From Brachybacterium epidermidis (lineage in GTDB: Bacteria > Actinomycetota > Actinomycetes > Actinomycetales > Dermabacteraceae), in assembly GCF_015209585.1 (NCBI RefSeq), contig NZ_JADEYR010000004.1, positions 1-64,000 of the forward strand: a stretch of DNA of 64,000 nucleotides. Reading direction: 5' to 3'. Position 1 is the first letter of the stretch. Every line of letters begins with the position of its first letter. The translations under genes were made by a program, and so were the position numbers. Positions 9,623 to 18,927 of the stretch are shown here, piece by piece. Below the pieces are notes generated by a model. It was given only the letters and a program-made list of their open reading frames with translations. It was not told the origin of the DNA and ran no database searches.

Positions 9623-10963
9623 CTAGGGGAACAGGCGGATGGGCTTGACGATGTCCGCGTACAGCAGCAGCACCGTCATCACCAGGAGCACGATCGCCAC
9701 GGCATTGGTCAGCGGCAGCATGCGGGAGATGTCCACCGGCCCGGGATCGGGCCTGCCGCGCAGCCGCGCGATCCAGCGTCGCACCCCCTCCACCAGGGCG
9801 CCGGCCACGTGCCCGCCGTCCAGGGGCAGCAGTGGCAGCAGGTTGAACACGAACAGGGCCATGTTCAGCGAGGCCAGCATGGAGATCATGGTGCCGGTCT
9901 TCTCCCGCAGCTCGAATCCCGGCTGGTCCGCGGCGGCCACCTCCCCGGCCAGACGGGTCACCCCCACCACGCCGATGGGGCCGTTGGGGTCTCGCTCCGC
10001 CGGGCCGAACGCGGCCTTGGCGACGTCCACCAGACGAGCCGGCAGGGCGATCACCAGTCGGGCGGTCTGGGAGAGGGTGGACCAGGCCAGCTCCGGCACC
10101 GCCGCCGGGGACTGCCGCACCAGGTCCGGGGTGCCGGAGACACCGAGGAAGCCCACCTGCTCGGTGAGCATCGCACCGCTGTCATCGCGCACCACCGCAC
10201 CGTTCTCGTCCAGCACCGGGCGGGCATCGACGATGGGCGTGGCCTGGAGAGTGAGCTCCTCGCCGTCCCGCTCCACGACCACGGGCACGGTGCGATCGCC
10301 CGCGGCGCGCACTGCCGCGGTGACATCCTCCCAGCGGCGGATCTGGTGGCCGTCGATCTCGATCAGGGTGTCACCGGGCCGGATCCCGGCGGCGAGTGCG
10401 GGCGCTGCGGGGCGGCCCTCGCAGGAGGTGCCTTCAGGGGCGTCGGCCGGCAGCACGCACTCCGAGACCGCCTGCACCGCGGGGGTCACCGCGGGCAGGC
10501 CGATGCCGCAGGCCAGCACCCCGATCAGCAGGACCGACAGCAGCAGGTTCATCGCCGGCCCGCCCAGCATCACGACGATCTTGCGGGGCACGGAGAGGGA
10601 CACGAAGGTGCGGTGCACCTCGGCCGGGTCGTACTGGGCGGCCTCGTACTCCTTGGCATCCTGCGCCATCTGCTGGACGAAGCCGGTGGAGTCCTCGCGC
10701 ACGGTGCCGGGGGCGTCCCCGCGGTGCGGCGGGTACATGCCGATCATGCGGATGTAGCCGCCCAGGGGGATCGCCTTGATCCCGTACTCGGTCTCGCCAC
10801 GACGACGGGACCAGACCGTGGGCCCGAAGCCGATCATGTACTGGGTCACGCGCACGCCGAAGGCCTTGGCGGGCACCAGGTGCCCGATCTCGTGCAGGGC
10901 GATCGAGGCGGCCAGGCCCAGGCCGATGATCACCACACCCAGCAGGGACAGGGCCACCGTCAT
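9623..10963 (-). CDS. Site-2 intramembrane metalloprotease (RseP/Rip1-like, M50)
   Basis: A 446-residue membrane zinc protease of the S2P family that cleaves transmembrane substrates such as anti-sigma factors. The first membrane segment carries the zinc motif HEIGH (about residue 24). A periplasmic PDZ domain is recognisable at GIRPGDTLIEIDGHQI, and a C-terminal membrane segment bears the third ligand motif LLPLDGGHV. ATG 10963 overlaps the dxr stop codon by four nucleotides (ATGA), the same dxr-rip order as in mycobacteria. The substrate here is unknown. Confidence 0.92.
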   Translation of the reverse strand: MTVALSLLGVVIIGLGLAASIALHEIGHLVPAKAFGVRVTQYMIGFGPTVWSRRRGETEYGIKAIPLGGYIRMIGMYPPHRGDAPGTVREDSTGFVQQMAQDAKEYEAAQYDPAEVHRTFVSLSVPRKIVVMLGGPAMNLLLSVLLIGVLACGIGLPAVTPAVQAVSECVLPADAPEGTSCEGRPAAPALAAGIRPGDTLIEIDGHQIRRWEDVTAAVRAAGDRTVPVVVERDGEELTLQATPIVDARPVLDENGAVVRDDSGAMLTEQVGFLGVSGTPDLVRQSPAAVPELAWSTLSQTARLVIALPARLVDVAKAAFGPAERDPNGPIGVVGVTRLAGEVAAADQPGFELREKTGTMISMLASLNMALFVFNLLPLLPLDGGHVAGALVEGVRRWIARLRGRPDPGPVDISRMLPLTNAVAIVLLVMTVLLLYADIVKPIRLFP

Positions 10964-12177
10964 GGGCGGGACTCCGCGGCGCGAGCAGCGATCGCGGTGC
11001 GGGCGGCGGTACGGGCCCACCGCTCAAGGTCCAGCAGCGCCGGGACCCCGTCGGCCGGCTCGACGCGGGGGCGCGCCGGATCGGCCAGCACCGCCTGAAT
11101 GGTCTCCACGATGCCGAGGAAGGAGAGCTCGCCTTCGAAGAAGGCGGTCACGGCCTCCTCGTTGGTGGCGTTGAGGACGGCCATCGCGCCCCCTCCCTCG
11201 CGGTGGGCTCCGCGCGCCACTTGGATCGCGGGGAAGGTCTGCTCGTCGACGGGCTCGAAGGTCCAGGACTGGGCGGTGGTGAAGTCCAGCGGCTGGGCCA
11301 GGCGCGGCAGCTTCTCGGGGTGGGCGAGCGCCCAGCCGATCGCGTGGCGCATGTCCGGGGGGCTGGCCTGGGCGATCGTGGAGCCGTCCACCAGGGTGGC
11401 CATGGAGTGCACGATCGACTGCGGGTGGATCACCACGTCCACGCGGTCCTCGGGCAGGTCGAACAGGAAGCACGCCTCGATCACCTCGAGGGCCTTGTTC
11501 ACCAGGGTCGCCGAGTTGGTGGTGATCACCGGGCCCATCGCCCAGGTGGGGTGGGCCAGGGCCTGCTCGGGGGTGACCCGGGCGAGCTGCTCGCGGCTGT
11601 GGCCGCGGAACGGGCCGCCGGAGGCGGTGACCACCAACCGGTCCACCTGGTCCGATCGCACCCCGGCCAGGGCCTGAGCGATCGCGGTGTGCTCGGAGTC
11701 CACCGGCAGGATCTGCCCTTCGGCTGCGCGCGCGGTCACCAGGGCCCCGCCGACCACCAGGGACTCCTTGTTCGCCAGCGCGAGGCGGGCACCGGAGTCC
11801 AGCGCCGCCAGCGTGGGCAGCAGTCCGATGGAGCCGGTGACGGCGTTCAGCACCACGTCACCGGGCCCCAGGGAGCCTGCCAGCTCCACCACGGACTCCT
11901 CGCCCGCCTTCATCGCAGGGGCGGGCACCCCGGCATCACGGCAGGCCGTTGCGATGGCGTCCTCGACGACCTCGGCGCGGGCGGCATCGGCCACCGCGAC
12001 GTGCTCGGGGCGGTGCAGGAGCACCTGCTGCGCGGCGAGCTCGGGGCGGCCTCCTCCCACGGCGATGCCGTGCAGATGGGCCACGTCCCGGTAGCGCTGG
12101 AGGACCTCGAGGGTCTGGGTCCCGATGGACCCGGTCGAGCCCAGCAGCACCAGGCGCCGGACAGGGCTGCCGGTCAC
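10960..12177 (-). CDS. dxr: 1-deoxy-D-xylulose-5-phosphate reductoisomerase
   Basis: Dxr converts DXP to MEP with NADPH, the first committed step of the MEP pathway. The 405-residue product shows the NADPH-binding GSTGSIGTQTLEVL near the N-terminus, the substrate loop TASGGPFRGHSREQL and the metal/substrate region HPTWAMGPVITTNSATLVNK. GTG 12177 was chosen: it overlaps the stop of the upstream DivIVA-domain gene (GTGA) and starts just before the conserved first beta strand. Longer starts would add unrelated residues. The stop overlaps the rseP-like start. Confidence 0.96.
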   Translation of the reverse strand: MTGSPVRRLVLLGSTGSIGTQTLEVLQRYRDVAHLHGIAVGGGRPELAAQQVLLHRPEHVAVADAARAEVVEDAIATACRDAGVPAPAMKAGEESVVELAGSLGPGDVVLNAVTGSIGLLPTLAALDSGARLALANKESLVVGGALVTARAAEGQILPVDSEHTAIAQALAGVRSDQVDRLVVTASGGPFRGHSREQLARVTPEQALAHPTWAMGPVITTNSATLVNKALEVIEACFLFDLPEDRVDVVIHPQSIVHSMATLVDGSTIAQASPPDMRHAIGWALAHPEKLPRLAQPLDFTTAQSWTFEPVDEQTFPAIQVARGAHREGGGAMAVLNATNEEAVTAFFEGELSFLGIVETIQAVLADPARPRVEPADGVPALLDLERWARTAARTAIAARAAESRP

Positions 12178-12722
12178 GGCACGGAGGCCATCACGTCCGC
12201 CACGTGGTCGAGGTACACGTCCACCACGGCCTCGCGGTAGCCCTCGGCCCCTCGCCGGCGGCGGAAGGCGGCACGGCGCACGTCGTCCACGCTCATCGGG
12301 TGGCCCTCGGTGAAGTAGGCGATCAGCTGGTCGCACAGGGCGTCGACGTCGGTCCTGTCGTAGGCGGGCTCGCCCTCGGCCGCAGGCGAGAACCGCTCCC
12401 CCGCGGGGCGCTCGAGGCGCTCCTTGAGCGATTCGGCGCGGCGGGTCAGCTCCGCCACCCATGCCTCCTCGCCGCGCTCGGCGATGGCGTCGTCACGGGC
12501 CTGCAGGGCGAAGGCGTCGGAGAGCCGGTCCAGGGCCTCGTCGACCACCCGCATGTCGTAGCCGCCGCGCTCGGTGCCGAAGCTGACCGAGGAGATGTCG
12601 TTGCCGGAGAAACCGGCGTCGCGGCCCTCGTAGGCGGTGCGGGCGCGCGCGAGGAACTCGTCCACCTCGTGCGTGTCGTAGCCGACGCTGAAGCGGGAGA
12701 CGCGTTCGAACGATGTGCTCAC
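12174..12722 (-). CDS. DivIVA-domain protein
   Basis: The 182-residue protein contains three short DivIVA-like motifs of the type FSVGYDTHEVDEFL (residues 11-24), then GGYDMRVVDEALDRL and AYDRTDVDALCDQLIAY, separated by charged linkers. A FxxxxRGYDxxxVDxFL motif is typical of the N-terminal membrane-curvature domain of DivIVA/Wag31. Short repeat proteins like this are found near rlmN and dxr in related actinobacteria; their function is not established. It starts at GTG 12722 after GGAAGGA and overlaps dxr by four nucleotides. Confidence 0.75.
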   Translation of the reverse strand: MSTSFERVSRFSVGYDTHEVDEFLARARTAYEGRDAGFSGNDISSVSFGTERGGYDMRVVDEALDRLSDAFALQARDDAIAERGEEAWVAELTRRAESLKERLERPAGERFSPAAEGEPAYDRTDVDALCDQLIAYFTEGHPMSVDDVRRAAFRRRRGAEGYREAVVDVYLDHVADVMASVP

Positions 12723-12797
12723 CAGTGGGTCCTTCCTCGGCGGGGTCGCGGTCCCACTGTAGCGGCGTGGGGGCGCGGTTCGTGCAGGGCGGGCGGG

Positions 12798-14117
12798 TCA
12801 TTCCGGCCGGGATGCGACGGCCTCGACCCGAGCCACCCGGGCCTCGCGATCGGCGCGGTGCTCGTCGGTCTCGATCACCTCGGCGGCCAGCTGCCCGCAG
12901 GCACCGTCGATGTCCGAACCGCGGGTGTCGCGAATGGTGGCGGAGATGCCGTTGTCCCGCAGGGTCTCCACGAACTTCTTCTCCACCAGCGGGTCCGAGG
13001 CCGTCCACTTCGATCCCTTGACCGGGTTCAGGGGGATGGGGTTGACGTGGGCCCAGTGGGCACCGCCGTGGGCGATCAGCCTGTCGGCCAGCAGCTGGGC
13101 ACGGTGGGCCTGGTCGTTGATGTCGCGGATCAGCGCGTACTCGATGCTGACGCGGCGCCCGGTGGCCTGGAAGTACTCGTGGGCGGCGGAGAGGATGTCG
13201 TCCACGTCGTATCGGGTGTTGATCGGCACCAGTTCGTCGCGCAGTGCGTCGTCCGGCGCGTGCAGGGACACGGCGAGGGTCACGGGGATCCTCTCGGCCA
13301 TCAGCTTGCGCACCGCGGGGGCCAGTCCCACCGTGGAGACGGTGATGTGGCGGGCGCCGATGCCGAAGCCCTCGGGGGCCGGGGCGTTGAGGCGACGGCA
13401 GGTGGTGGCCACGGGACGGTAGTTGGCCAGTGGCTCCCCCATTCCCATGAACACGATGTTGGAGACGCGGCCGGTGCCACCGGGGATCTCGCCCGCGGCG
13501 AGCATGCGGTTGGCGATCCGCACCTGCTCGATGATCTCGGCGGCGGAGAGGTTGCGGGTCAGGCCCATCTGTCCGGTGGCGCAGAAGGGGCAGTTCATGC
13601 CGCATCCCGCTTCGGAGGAGATGCACAGGGTGATGCGGTCCGAGTAGCGCATCAGCACCGACTCCACCATGGAGCCGTCGAAGAGGCGCCACAGGATCTT
13701 CTGGGTGGCGCCGTGATCTGCGGACTGGCGGGAGACCGGGGTGAGCAGGGTCGGGAAGAACCGCTCGACGAGCTCCTCGCGACGCTCCCGGGGGAGGTCC
13801 GTCATCAGCTCCGGATCGGTGGTGAAGTGCTCGAAGTAGTGGACCGAGAGCTGCTTGGCGCGGAAGCCCGGCAGGCCCATCTCCTTCACGGCCTCGATGC
13901 GCTCCTCGAGCGTGAGGTCGGCCAGGTGGGCCGGCGGCTTCCCGCGACGGGCCGGCCGCAGCTGCAGCTGCCCGGGCGCCAGGGCGACCTTCTGCCCGGG
14001 GATCGCCTCACGGGACAGATCGGGGTTCCGGGCCGAGGAGGTGCGCGGCGGTCCGGCGGGCTCGCGGGGCGCACCGGGGTCGGCAGCGGTGGAGGAGGTC
14101 GGGGGCTGAGCGTTCAC
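12798..14117 (-). CDS. rlmN: Dual-specificity RNA methyltransferase RlmN
   Basis: Radical SAM enzyme that makes 2-methyladenosine at 23S rRNA A2503 and tRNA A37. The 439-residue product holds the cluster motif CGMNCPFCATGQMG (CxxxCxxC) near residue 195, the GMGEPLANY motif and the C-terminal cysteine in DIDGACGQLAAEV used for the covalent intermediate. A Pro/Ala-rich N-terminal extension of about 70 residues precedes the conserved domain. GTG 14117 overlaps the cdsA stop (GTGA), indicating translational coupling. Confidence 0.95.
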   Translation of the reverse strand: MNAQPPTSSTAADPGAPREPAGPPRTSSARNPDLSREAIPGQKVALAPGQLQLRPARRGKPPAHLADLTLEERIEAVKEMGLPGFRAKQLSVHYFEHFTTDPELMTDLPRERREELVERFFPTLLTPVSRQSADHGATQKILWRLFDGSMVESVLMRYSDRITLCISSEAGCGMNCPFCATGQMGLTRNLSAAEIIEQVRIANRMLAAGEIPGGTGRVSNIVFMGMGEPLANYRPVATTCRRLNAPAPEGFGIGARHITVSTVGLAPAVRKLMAERIPVTLAVSLHAPDDALRDELVPINTRYDVDDILSAAHEYFQATGRRVSIEYALIRDINDQAHRAQLLADRLIAHGGAHWAHVNPIPLNPVKGSKWTASDPLVEKKFVETLRDNGISATIRDTRGSDIDGACGQLAAEVIETDEHRADREARVARVEAVASRPE

Positions 14118-15073
14118 GGAAGCAGGATCTCCAGCATGATGTAGGTGGTCGGCGCGGCCAGCAGGATCGAGTCGAGCCGGTCCAGCATGCCGCCGTGCCC
14201 GGGCAGCAGGTGCCCCATGTCCTTGATGCGCAGATCGCGCTTGAGCAGGGATTCGGCGAGGTCGCCGCCGGTGGAGACGACCACCAGCACCAGTCCCAGG
14301 ATCGCGCCGATCCACCATGCCTCATCCAGCACGGTCACCGTCATGATGATCGCGGCGGCCGCCCCTGCCACGAGGGAGCCGGCGAAGCCCTCCCAGCTCT
14401 TCTTGGGGCTGATGCTCGGCGCCATCGGGTGGGAGCCGAAGAGCACTCCGGCGACGTAGCCGCCGGTGTCGTTGGCCACCGGGACCAGCACCGCCAGCAG
14501 CACCAGCCACGGCCCGCCCTCCTGGGCGAACAGCAGCAGGATGAAGCAGCCCAGGAACGGCACCCAGGCCAGCGCGAACACGCCACCGGTCACGTCGCGC
14601 AGAGCGGTCAGGCCCATCGACTCGCTGACCCGCCACAGGATCAGCACGCACACGGCAGCGGCGGTGGAGACGATCAGCCCGCCCACACCGTAGGAGACCG
14701 TGGAGACCACCATGCCGATCACCCCCACCAACAGGGGGACAGCGGGGACCCTCAGCCCCCCGTGGGACAGGGCGCGGGTCAGCTCCAGCATGCCCAGGCA
14801 CAGTGCGATCGCCACCACCACCGGGAAGGCCCGAGGCACGGCGAACACAGCGCCCAGCAGGATGCCTCCCATGACCAGTCCCACCGCGATCGCGGCCGGG
14901 AGATTGCGGCCCGGGCCGCGCCGCTTGGCGTGGACCGCCGGCACCTCGGGGTCCGTCCGGGGCGCGATCAGCCCGGCCGGCGACCCGAGCGGTCCCGCGG
15001 GATCGCCCGCCGTCGCCGCCGGGACCGCCTCGAGGGTGCTCGAGGCGGCCTCACGGCGCGAGTCGGGGGTCAC
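14114..15073 (-). CDS. cdsA: Phosphatidate cytidylyltransferase
   Basis: CdsA makes CDP-diacylglycerol from phosphatidate and CTP, the branch point of phospholipid synthesis, in the membrane. The 319-residue protein has about eight hydrophobic segments and the family signature near the C-terminus: STGGDLAESLLKRDLRIKDM followed by LLPGHGGMLDRLDS. The first 55 or so residues are a hydrophilic Ala/Pro-rich extension. It starts at GTG 15073, 33 nt after frr, in the tsf-pyrH-frr-cdsA order common in bacteria. Confidence 0.95.
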   Translation of the reverse strand: MTPDSRREAASSTLEAVPAATAGDPAGPLGSPAGLIAPRTDPEVPAVHAKRRGPGRNLPAAIAVGLVMGGILLGAVFAVPRAFPVVVAIALCLGMLELTRALSHGGLRVPAVPLLVGVIGMVVSTVSYGVGGLIVSTAAAVCVLILWRVSESMGLTALRDVTGGVFALAWVPFLGCFILLLFAQEGGPWLVLLAVLVPVANDTGGYVAGVLFGSHPMAPSISPKKSWEGFAGSLVAGAAAAIIMTVTVLDEAWWIGAILGLVLVVVSTGGDLAESLLKRDLRIKDMGHLLPGHGGMLDRLDSILLAAPTTYIMLEILLP

Positions 15074-15105
15074 AGGGCGGCTCAGGACGACGACGGGCAG
15101 CGCCG

Positions 15106-15672
15106 TCAGATGGTCTCGAGCTCGGTCTCCTTGGCCGCCAGGGCCTGATCCACCTGCTCGACGTACTTCTTGGTGAGGACGTCGAGGTCCTTCTCCGAGC
15201 GCACGCCCTCGTCCTCGCCCACCAGCTTGTCCTTGACCAGCTTCTCGAGGGCCTTCTTGGCGTTGCCGCGGGTGCCGCGAACGGAGACGCGGCCGTCCTC
15301 GGCCTTGGTGCGGGCCAGCTTCACGTACTCCTTGCGGCGCTCCTCGGTCAGGGCCGGCAGCACGATGCGCAGGTTGTCACCGTTGTTGGTGGGGTTCACG
15401 CCCAGGTCGGACTCGCGCAGGGCGGTCTCCACCGCTGCCATGGCGGTCTTGTCGTAGGGGGTGACGATGACGGTGCGCGCCTCGGGGAAGTTCAGGGAGG
15501 CCAGCTGGTTGAGCGGGGTGGGAGCGCCGTAGTACTCCACGTTGATCCCCTGGAACATCGCCGCGTTCGCACGGCCCGTGCGGATGGTGGTGAACTCCTC
15601 CTTGGTGACCTCGACCGACTTGGCCATCTTCTTCTCGGCGTCCTTCAGGATGCTTGCGATGTCGTCGCTCAC
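15106..15672 (-). CDS. frr: Ribosome recycling factor
   Basis: RRF releases ribosomes from mRNA after termination together with EF-G. The 188-residue product is full length, with the conserved start DIASILKDAEKKMAKSVEVT, the TIRTGRANAAMF motif and the hinge region containing YYGAPTPLNQLASL and NNGDNLRIVLPALTEERRKE. GTG 15672 was preferred because GAGGAG lies eight nucleotides upstream and the product then begins at the family's usual position. Confidence 0.97.
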   Translation of the reverse strand: MSDDIASILKDAEKKMAKSVEVTKEEFTTIRTGRANAAMFQGINVEYYGAPTPLNQLASLNFPEARTVIVTPYDKTAMAAVETALRESDLGVNPTNNGDNLRIVLPALTEERRKEYVKLARTKAEDGRVSVRGTRGNAKKALEKLVKDKLVGEDEGVRSEKDLDVLTKKYVEQVDQALAAKETELETI

Positions 15673-15738
15673 GGTGTGCTCCTCGAATCGTTGGGGTGGT
15701 GGGTCCATTGTCCCGCAAGGAGCGGGCGGCGGCGGGAC

Positions 15739-16494
15739 TCAGCCGCCGGTGACGACGGTGCCGATGCGGTCGCCGCGCAGGGCCCGGGTGATGTTGCCCG
15801 GCTCATCGAGCCCGAACACCATCATCGGCTGGCTGTTGTCCATGCACAGGCTGAAGGCGGTGGCGTCGACGACCTTGAGGCCGCGCTGGAGGGCCTCGCT
15901 GTAGGTGACGGCCGCGAGGCGCTCGGCCTGAGGGTCCGTGCGGGGGTCGGCGGTGTAGACGCCGTCCACGCCGTTCTTGGCCATCAGCACCTCCTCGCAG
16001 CCGATCTCCAGGGCGCGCTGCACGGCCACTGTGTCGGTGGAGAAGTAGGGCATGCCGGCGCCGGCGCCGAAGATCACCACACGGCCCTTCTCGAGGTGAC
16101 GCACGGCGCGCAGGGGGATGTACGGCTCGGCGACCTGCCCCATCTCGATCGCGGTCTGCACCCGGGTGCTCACACCCCGCTGCTCCAGGAAGTCCTGCAG
16201 GGCCAGGCAGTTCATGACCGTGCCCAGCATGCCCATGTAGTCGGCGCGCCGACGGTCCATGCCGCGCTGGGAGAGCTCGGCCCCCCGGAAGAAGTTGCCG
16301 CCACCCACCACGATCGCGCACTGCACGCCCTGGGCGACGCCCTCGGCGATCTCGCCGGCGATGCGGGAGACGACATCGGGGTCCACACCGACGGCTCCGC
16401 CGCCGAAGGCCTCGCCGGAGAGCTTCAGAAGCACTCGCCGACCGTCGGCCCGCCTCGGCATCACGGGGATCGGGGAGGTGATGGTCTGGGTCAT
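15739..16494 (-). CDS. pyrH: UMP kinase
   Basis: PyrH phosphorylates UMP to UDP. The 251-residue product belongs to the amino-acid-kinase fold: [14 protein letters not shown] at about residue 20, [34 protein letters not shown] and the ATP/UTP region [23 protein letters not shown] 16494 follows a GGAAGGA Shine-Dalgarno at good spacing. A strong hairpin separates it from tsf upstream, so pyrH-frr may also have its own promoter. Confidence 0.97.
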   Translation of the reverse strand: MTQTITSPIPVMPRRADGRRVLLKLSGEAFGGGAVGVDPDVVSRIAGEIAEGVAQGVQCAIVVGGGNFFRGAELSQRGMDRRRADYMGMLGTVMNCLALQDFLEQRGVSTRVQTAIEMGQVAEPYIPLRAVRHLEKGRVVIFGAGAGMPYFSTDTVAVQRALEIGCEEVLMAKNGVDGVYTADPRTDPQAERLAAVTYSEALQRGLKVVDATAFSLCMDNSQPMMVFGLDEPGNITRALRGDRIGTVVTGG

Positions 16495-16536
16495 GGCAGT
16501 CCTTCCGCGCGCGTGGTCCTGGGCGATGATACCGGC

Positions 16537-16565
16537 GCGGCCCCGCACCGATGGTGCGGGGCCGC
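16537..16565 (-). terminator. Terminator after tsf
   Basis: Perfect 13-bp stem (GCGGCCCCGCACC at 16537-16549, three-nt loop, complement at 16553-16565) between the tsf stop and pyrH. It should end or attenuate the rpsB-tsf transcript. Confidence 0.7.
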
Positions 16566-16639
16566 GATCAGGTGGCCGCGCTCACGCGCGGCCACCGTCG
16601 GGTGGCGACCCGGGCGCGAGCGCCGGGACGCCGAAGGGA

Positions 16640-17464
16640 TCAGTTGCCGACGCGGAAGCGGACGAAACCGGTGACGGTGCCGCCGGCCTCCTCGACGATC
16701 TTGCCGACGGTCTGCTTCGGGTCCTTCGCGAAGCCCTGCTCCAGCAGCACGTTCTCCTTGAAGAAGCCGTTCAGGCGTCCCTCGACGATCTTGGGCAGCG
16801 CCTGCTCGGGCTTGCCCTCGTTCTTCGCGGTCTCCTCGGCGATGCGGCGCTCGTTCTCGACGACGTCGGCGGGGACGTCCTCGCGGGAGAGGTACTGCGG
16901 CGAGTAGGCGGCGATGTGCATGGCGATGTCGCGCGCCACCTCGGCGCCGGCCTTGTCGGTGGCCACCAGCACGCCGACCTGCGGGGGCAGGTCCTTGTTG
17001 GTGCGGTGCATGTAGGAGGAGACGACCTCGCCGGTGACGCGGCCGATGCGGCGCACCAGGATCTTCTCGCCCATGGTGGCGCCGGCGTTGGTGAGCGCCT
17101 CGCCGAAGGGGGTGCTGGCGAGCTCCTCGGGCTCAGTGGCACCGGACTCGACGGCCGCTGCCACGGCCTCGTCGCCCAGGGCCACGAACTTGTCGTTCTT
17201 GGCGACGAAGTCGGTCTCGGAGTTGAGCTCGACCAGGGTGCCGGTCTGGCCGCCCTCGCTGTCGCGCACGTCGACGGCGATCAGGCCCTCGGACGCGGTG
17301 CGGCCCTCGCGCTTGGCGATGCCCTTGAGACCCTTGACTCGGATCAGCTCGACCGCCTTGGCGGTGTCGCCGTTCGCCTCGTCCAGGGCCTTCTTCACGT
17401 CGAGCATGCCCGCGCCGGTGGACTCGCGGATCGCCTTGATGTCGGCTGCCGTGTAGTTGGCCAT
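16640..17464 (-). CDS. tsf: Elongation factor Ts
   Basis: EF-Ts recycles EF-Tu from GDP to GTP. The 274-residue protein begins ANYTAADIKAIRESTGAGML, with the UBA-like N-terminal domain and the TDFVAKNDKF motif that contacts EF-Tu. ATG 17464 has an AGGAAGAGGA Shine-Dalgarno. It is downstream of rpsB in the classical rpsB-tsf operon, with a smaller hairpin between the two genes and a strong hairpin after tsf. Confidence 0.98.
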   Translation of the reverse strand: MANYTAADIKAIRESTGAGMLDVKKALDEANGDTAKAVELIRVKGLKGIAKREGRTASEGLIAVDVRDSEGGQTGTLVELNSETDFVAKNDKFVALGDEAVAAAVESGATEPEELASTPFGEALTNAGATMGEKILVRRIGRVTGEVVSSYMHRTNKDLPPQVGVLVATDKAGAEVARDIAMHIAAYSPQYLSREDVPADVVENERRIAEETAKNEGKPEQALPKIVEGRLNGFFKENVLLEQGFAKDPKQTVGKIVEEAGGTVTGFVRFRVGN

Positions 17465-17523
17465 GTTCCTCTTCCTTGTGGGAGATGCTTTGCGGGGTCG
17501 GGGCGGGTGCAGCCCCGAGGGGT

Positions 17524-17550
17524 GGCCCGGGCAGCGATGCCGCCCGGGCC
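17524..17550 (-). terminator. Hairpin between rpsB and tsf (possible attenuator)
   Basis: GGCCCGGGC at 17524-17532 pairs with GCCCGGGCC at 17542-17550 (loop of nine). It sits just after the rpsB stop and could lower tsf transcription relative to rpsB or protect the mRNA end. No U-tract is visible. Confidence 0.45.
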
Positions 17551-17556
17551 CCGTGA

Positions 17557-18498
17557 TCACTCGGCCGCGGGGGCCTCAGCGGACTCGGTCTTCTCGGTCT
17601 CGGCCGCCTCCTGCGCGGTGACGGCGTCCTCGGCGGCCTCGGTCGGCTCGCCGGAACCAGCGGACTCGCCGGAATCAGCGGCGACGGACTGCTCGGCCGG
17701 GGCATCCTGCTGCTGGACCTCCGACTGGGCCAGGAGCTCGCGCTCCCACTCCGCCAGCGGCTCGGCGTCGACGGCGGAGACGTTCTTCTCGCCGCCGGTG
17801 CTCTTGGCGTGGCGCTCCTGCAGGCCGGCGGCCACGGCGTCGGCGACCACCCGGGTCAGCAGGGTGACGGAGCGGATCGCGTCGTCATTGCCGGGGATCG
17901 GGTAGGTGACCTCGTCGGGATCGCAGTTGGTGTCCAGGATCGCGACGACGGGGATGTTCAGCTTCTGCGCCTCGTCGACGGCGAGGTGCTCCTTGTTGGT
18001 GTCCACGACCCACACCGCGCTGGGGGCGCGGGACATGTCGCGGATGCCGCCGAGGGTGCGCTCGAGCTTCTCCTTCTCGCGGCGCATCATCAGCAGCTCC
18101 TTCTTGGTGCGGCCGGAGGAGGCCACATCGTCGAAGTCGATCTGCTCGAGCTCCTTGAGGCGGTTCACGCGCGCGGACACCGTCTGCAGGTTGGTGAGCA
18201 TGCCGCCCAGCCAGCGCTGGTTCACGTAGGGCATGCCCACGCGGGTGGCCTGCTCCTGGATCGACTCCTGGGCCTGCTTCTTGGTGCCGACGAACAGCAC
18301 GGTGCCGCCGTGGGCGACGGTCTGCTTGACGAACTCGTAGGCCTTGTCGATGTAGGTCAGCGTCTGCATCAGGTCGACGATGTAGATGCCGTTGCGCTCG
18401 GTGAAGATGTGACGGCGCATCTTGGGGTTCCAGCGACGGGTCTGGTGCCCGAAGTGGACGCCGCTCTCCAGGAGCTGGCGCATGGTGACGACTGCCAT
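17557..18498 (-). CDS. rpsB: 30S ribosomal protein S2
   Basis: S2 is a structural protein of the 30S subunit. The 313-residue product starts [20 protein letters not shown] and has the conserved [20 protein letters not shown] and [10 protein letters not shown]. About 65 residues at the C-terminus form a Glu/Ala/Ser-rich acidic extension not found in E. coli S2, a common feature in actinobacteria. A long leader of some 230 nt precedes it. Confidence 0.98.
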   Translation of the reverse strand: MAVVTMRQLLESGVHFGHQTRRWNPKMRRHIFTERNGIYIVDLMQTLTYIDKAYEFVKQTVAHGGTVLFVGTKKQAQESIQEQATRVGMPYVNQRWLGGMLTNLQTVSARVNRLKELEQIDFDDVASSGRTKKELLMMRREKEKLERTLGGIRDMSRAPSAVWVVDTNKEHLAVDEAQKLNIPVVAILDTNCDPDEVTYPIPGNDDAIRSVTLLTRVVADAVAAGLQERHAKSTGGEKNVSAVDAEPLAEWERELLAQSEVQQQDAPAEQSVAADSGESAGSGEPTEAAEDAVTAQEAAETEKTESAEAPAAE

Positions 18499-18750
18499 GA
18501 TGGTGTCCTTTTCCTCGGCCCTGGGCTCGCACGGCGCACCCGGGTGGGGCGTCCGCGGTCATCGCGCAGGACCTGCATTCTCGGTTCTTCCCCCGCAGCC
18601 GGACGGCTCGGGGCCTGGCGCCCGGGTTGCCGACCGCCACCTGCTCCCGCACGGGTGCGGGCCCGGGAGGACCGATGGTCGACGAGCCCTGGTGGGCACG
18701 CGAAGTCATCCGGACGGACCGGATGCTGGCGTCAGTCTAGCCGACGCCCC
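18499..18750 (-). promoter_or_regulatory. rpsB promoter and long 5' leader
   Basis: A TAGACT -10 box lies at 18734-18739 (minus strand), about 235 nt upstream of the rpsB ATG. The intervening leader contains CCCGCACCCGTGCGGG, a 7-bp stem with a 2-nt core, and other GC-rich stems. Long structured leaders upstream of rpsB mediate S2 autoregulation in some bacteria; that role is inferred here. I see no gene in 18499-18927. Confidence 0.4.
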
Positions 18751-18927
18751 CGCCCTCTCCGGCGCGGGATGCGTCACGCCGGCGGTCCTGCTCGTCCGAC
18801 CCGCGCCCGGTCCGGGACAGCCGCGACCGCGAAGGCGGCCCCGCGTGAGGTTCCTCCCCATTGGGGGTCATCCACCGCCAGGGCCGGAGGATGTCGGCGG
18901 GCTCGGGCGGTCCGGCACGGTGGGGGC

